From NCBI GenBank assembly GCA_003162555.1, contig PMNQ01000166.1, positions 1-8,285 of the forward strand: a stretch of 8,285 nt of DNA, in the 5' to 3' direction. The position numbers and the translations under genes were made by a program. The first letter of the stretch is position 1; every line of letters starts with the position of its first letter. Positions 6,523 to 8,285 of the stretch are shown here, piece after piece. Under the pieces are notes generated by a model, which saw only the letters and a list, made by a program, of their open reading frames with translations, made no database searches and had not been told where the DNA came from. The stretch is from Gammaproteobacteria bacterium. GTDB lineage: Bacteria > Pseudomonadota > Gammaproteobacteria > Steroidobacterales > Steroidobacteraceae.

Positions 6523-6990
6523 ATGGTCAAGTCCGAGAATGCAGAGCGCCTGATCGCCGAGAACCGACGCGCGCGCCATGACTATTTCATCGAGGAGCGG
6601 CTCGAGGCCGGGCTCGTGCTCGAGGGCTGGGAGGTCAAGGCGATGCGCGCCGGACGCGCGCAGGTCGCGGAGGCTTATGTCCATGTGCGCAACAACGAGG
6701 CCTTTCTGATTGGCGCGCACATCTCGCCGCTCAAGACCGCCTCGACGCACAAGGTCGCCGACCCGGTGCGCTCTCGTAAGCTGCTACTCAACCGCAAGGA
6801 ACTCGATCACCTGGTCGGCGCCGTCGAGCGGCGCGGCTACACGCTGGTGCCGCTGGAGCTGTACTGGAGCCACGGCCGCGCGAAACTCCGGGTTGGTCTC
6901 GCCAAGGGCAAGAAGCAGCACGACAAGCGCGCCACCGAGAAGGATCGCGACTGGGAGCGCAACAAGGCGCGGCTACTGCGACACGGTTAA
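6523..6990 (+). CDS. smpB: SsrA-binding protein SmpB
   Basis: A 155-residue SmpB, close to the 160 of E. coli. SmpB binds the tRNA-like end of tmRNA and brings it to stalled ribosomes for trans-translation. Visible family motifs: [20 protein letters not shown] at the start of the OB-fold, [68 protein letters not shown], and the basic tail [14 protein letters not shown] that enters the mRNA channel as a helix. The ATG at 6523 gives the usual family start; there is no ribosome site before it. It is followed after 63 bases by ssrA, the RNA it works with, and faces away from ratA. All key regions are intact and nothing looks degraded. Confidence 0.97.
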   Translation: MVKSENAERLIAENRRARHDYFIEERLEAGLVLEGWEVKAMRAGRAQVAEAYVHVRNNEAFLIGAHISPLKTASTHKVADPVRSRKLLLNRKELDHLVGAVERRGYTLVPLELYWSHGRAKLRVGLAKGKKQHDKRATEKDRDWERNKARLLRHG

Positions 6991-7027
6991 CTGTTTGGCA
7001 CCGCACTGAACGCCTATAGGGCTGCAG

Positions 7028-7036
7028 TGGTATGAT
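7028..7036 (+). promoter_or_regulatory. Extended -10 promoter of ssrA
   Basis: TGGTATGAT is an extended -10 element (TG, one base, then TATGAT at 7031-7036). The start point would fall near 7043, so about 11 bases of 5' leader would be removed by RNase P to give the mature 5' end at 7054. No convincing -35 is present, which suits an extended -10 promoter. Confidence 0.55.
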
Positions 7037-7053
7037 GGCGACGTTTTCCTGAA

Positions 7054-7407
7054 GGGGGCGACCGGTTTCGACGTGGGTTACGAACCTTCAGGGGCGTGCC
7101 GAGGCGCAGTGGCCCTCGTTAATAACTGCTGCAAAACTTAGTTGCCAACGACGACAACTACGCTCTGGCCGCTTAATCCGGCCTAACCTCGGACCAGTTG
7201 GTGCCTATGACACTGAACCCGGGGACGCGCTCATAGGATCGCGGTTCACCGTGCTACGGGGTGACACCGTTAAGAGACACCGTCGCTGGTCTGGCGTCTT
7301 CCCTGCTGCTCGGGTAGCGACGGATGAGAAACAAAGAGACAGCTACGCGCGTAGATCCTGAAGTCTAGGGCTTGCGGACGGGGGTTCAATTCCCCCCGCC
7401 TCCACCA
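7054..7407 (+). ncRNA. ssrA: Transfer-messenger RNA (tmRNA)
   Basis: A one-piece tmRNA of about 354 nt that rescues stalled ribosomes and tags the unfinished protein for proteolysis. The 5' end GGGGGCGACCGGTTTCGACG pairs with CGCCTCC just before the encoded ACCA end (7404-7407), giving a 7-bp acceptor stem with one G-U pair. The T arm has a GGGGG/CCCCC stem around TTCAATT. The tag frame runs from GCC 7144 to TAA 7174-7176 and encodes ANDDNYALAA, which with the alanine carried by the tmRNA gives AANDDNYALAA; E. coli has E in place of the second D. The YALAA end is the ClpXP/ClpAP degron. CCA is genomically encoded and an intrinsic terminator follows 15 bases later. smpB lies directly upstream. 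Confidence 0.97.
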
Positions 7408-7421
7408 GGTGAACTCAATCT

Positions 7422-7447
7422 AGCCCGCGCCGATGCGGGCTTTCTTT
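7422..7447 (+). terminator. Intrinsic terminator of ssrA
   Basis: AGCCCGC (7422-7428) and GCGGGCT (7435-7441) form a perfect 7-bp GC-rich stem around a 6-base loop, followed by a T-rich run (TTCTTT). It is placed 15 bases after the mature 3' end of tmRNA. The roughly 85 bases from here to the next gene end at 7533 hold nothing I recognise. Confidence 0.85.
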
Positions 7448-7532
7448 GCTGTGCTACGTTGTTTTGACGCAGAGCGTCAAGATGTGCCTGCTGCGGCGCG
7501 CATGGATCTGGACTTCCGAGCCCAAGCCGCCC

Positions 7533-7826
7533 TTAGCGAGGAGGCGTGCCAGGGTTGCCTTGGTTGCCTTGGTTGCCGGTGGCGCCCGTGTCACCGGTCG
7601 CGCCTGTGTTACCCGTAGCGCCTGTGTTACCCGTAGCGCCCGTGTTGCCCACGTCACCGGTTGCTCCAGTCGAGCCTGTATTGCCAGTATTTCCCGTGTT
7701 GCCCGTGTTGCCCGTTGCGCCGGTAGTGCCAGTCTGGCCCGCAGGTCCGGCCGGACCCGGCTGGGCGCAAGCACCCAGCGCCAGCATCATGACAGTTGCG
7801 ACCAGATATCCAGATTTCATTTGCAT
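7533..7826 (-). CDS. Small collagen-like (Gly-X-Y repeat) lipoprotein
   Basis: A 97-residue predicted lipoprotein of unknown function. Residues 1-18 are a signal peptide ([20 protein letters not shown] begins it) ending in a lipobox (LGAC), so Cys20 would be the lipidated first residue. The mature protein starts [11 protein letters not shown] and consists of 23 uninterrupted Gly-X-Y triplets, mostly GAT and GNT, ending GNQGNQGNP then GTPPR. Prolines occur only at the ends; threonine fills most Y positions. Such repeats can form collagen triple helices in bacteria, so a trimeric cell-surface or periplasmic stalk is possible, but there is no globular partner domain. The ATG at 7824-7826 is chosen because GGAG lies 7 bases upstream; ATGs at 7830-7832 and 7818-7820 are in frame too. 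It lies downstream of a Calx-beta-type gene on the same strand, with 164 bases between. Confidence 0.8.
   Translation of the reverse strand: MQMKSGYLVATVMMLALGACAQPGPAGPAGQTGTTGATGNTGNTGNTGNTGSTGATGDVGNTGATGNTGATGNTGATGDTGATGNQGNQGNPGTPPR
7553..7653. repeat. Tandem 9/18-bp repeats within the collagen-like gene
   Basis: GGTTGCCTT occurs twice in tandem with a partial third copy (7553-7577). An exact 18-bp unit GCGCCTGTGTTACCCGTA occurs at 7600-7617 and 7618-7635, with a partly diverged copy at 7636-7650. The units are multiples of 9, so copy changes would add or remove whole Gly-X-Y triplets and keep frame. Confidence 0.8.
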
Positions 7827-7954
7827 GACCATTCTCCGATGAAGTGTACTTGCTCGATGTTGAGACGACGCAGGCTCCACGCACCTGCAAGACAGTCAGG
7901 GCAATGATTAGATCAGGAACACAGTTGCCCGGTTCGTTCGATACCGCACAGAGC

Positions 7955-7974
7955 GGAGTTGGCACGCCAAGTCC
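7955..7974. repeat. Inverted repeat between the Calx-beta and collagen-like genes
   Basis: Arms of 9 bases around an AC centre (core TTGGC-AC-GCCAA, perfect over 5 bases; 8 of 9 pair overall) lie 17 bases past the stop of the Calx-beta gene in its direction of transcription. No T-tract follows on either strand, so it is not a classical terminator. It could be a messenger-stabilising hairpin or an operator for the collagen-like gene. The rest of 7827-7990 shows no other recognisable signal. Confidence 0.4.
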
Positions 7975-7990
7975 CGCATCGCGCTGTTCC

Positions 7991-8285
7991 TCATTTGCCG
8001 GCGCGCAGGTTGTTCAGCGCCAGGTTGCTGGCACTTGCCGGCGGATCCATGTCAACCGTTACGGTGGCCAGAGCACCCAACGCCGATCCGCCCGCCACGC
8101 GTTCCAATGTCACGGTAAAAGCCCGACGACCGTGCGACGGCGTGACGGGTCCTTTGACCAGAGGTATGAACAGGGTGCGAACGCCCTGCCCTTCATTGAA
8201 GCGCACCAGGCCGGTTCGTGCACCGACGTAGTCGATTTCGCGGTCCTGACTTCGCCTTGCCGCTCGCCACTTGATCGCCCCGCGT
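7991..8285 (-). CDS. C-terminal end of a Calx-beta-domain protein (partial)
   Basis: The minus-strand frame is open from the right edge to TGA at 7991-7993, giving 97 readable residues of a longer protein whose start is outside the window. An in-frame GTG at 8204-8206 could look like a start, but the frame is uninterrupted upstream and the domain begins before it. The sequence has the pattern of a Calx-beta repeat: DYVG, then GLVRFNEGQGVRTLFIPLV, a polar loop, RRAFTVTLERVAGGSALG, and a final strand ATVTVDMD. Calx-beta domains are calcium-binding beta-sandwiches common in large secreted or adhesive bacterial proteins. The usual acidic residues are only partly visible, so calcium binding is uncertain. 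After the domain there is a short tail (PPASASNLALNNLRAGK) without a sorting signal I recognise. The collagen-like lipoprotein gene follows on the same strand. Confidence 0.65.
   Translation of the reverse strand, partial: RGAIKWRAARRSQDREIDYVGARTGLVRFNEGQGVRTLFIPLVKGPVTPSHGRRAFTVTLERVAGGSALGALATVTVDMDPPASASNLALNNLRAGK

Noticed and set aside
6463..6750. Extension of ratA upstream through the start of smpB
   Set aside because: The extra residues are antisense to smpB; RatA family proteins start at the MKTLTRS position, where a ribosome site is present.
7370..7407. Separate tRNA gene suggested by a TTCAATT T-loop and a CCA end
   Set aside because: It is the 3' tRNA-like half of tmRNA; its acceptor strand pairs with 7054-7060.
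7553..7653. Short tandem repeats considered as a CRISPR array
   Set aside because: Units are 9-18 bp, in direct tandem without unique spacers, and encode in-frame Gly-X-Y triplets.
7546..7842. Plus-strand Pro/Val-rich repeat frame (PVAPV pattern)
   Set aside because: Exact antisense of the Gly-X-Y repeat gene; the minus strand has a signal peptide, lipobox and ribosome site, the plus frame has none.

Overview
The window looks like the chromosome of a GC-rich gammaproteobacterium. Three things suggest this: a divergent ratA/smpB pair next to ssrA, a tmRNA tag reading ANDDNYALAA (one residue from the E. coli tag), and a large TonB-dependent receptor of the kind expanded in Xanthomonas, Steroidobacter and Caulobacter-like bacteria. 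I favour the Xanthomonadales/Nevskiales/Steroidobacteraceae area, but this is inference from gene content and not a phylogenetic placement.

Left part (1-5853): a carbohydrate-uptake locus. A divergent inner-membrane permease gene of the drug/metabolite or sugar-permease type is cut by the left edge (1-133, minus). It is separated by a 246-bp control region from a TonB-dependent receptor (380-3334). The receptor is followed after 41 bp by a secreted clan GH-D (GH36-like) alpha-galactosidase with a C-terminal PKD domain (3376-5853). The simplest model is that the enzyme trims alpha-galactosides outside the cytoplasm, the receptor brings the glycan across the outer membrane, and the permease carries the released sugar across the inner membrane. 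The intergenic region holds a good minus-strand promoter (TTGAAA-17-TATAAA), a perfect TATAAT on the plus strand without a good -35, and an AGGTC-AA-GACCT inverted repeat just upstream of it.

Middle (5851-6044): a 190-bp MITE-like element with 30-bp imperfect terminal inverted repeats, flanked by a TA/TA target duplication. It sits exactly between two convergent genes and supplies the stop codon of both: the alpha-galactosidase ends in TA(target)+G(element), and ratA reads 16 bases into the opposite inverted repeat and ends there. This is the most interesting structure in the window.

Right part (6025-7447): translation quality-control core genes. ratA (minus) is divergent from smpB (plus), whose TACAAT -10 box lies so close to the ATG that the mRNA may be leaderless. 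ssrA (tmRNA) follows with its own extended -10 promoter and a clear intrinsic terminator.

Far right (7533-8285, minus): a small lipoprotein whose mature part is almost entirely collagen-like Gly-X-Tyr-position triplets rich in Thr/Asn, preceded by the C-terminal end of a larger Calx-beta-type protein that runs off the window. No integrase, CRISPR array, rRNA or conventional tRNA gene is visible, and no gene-free stretch exceeds 300 bases.
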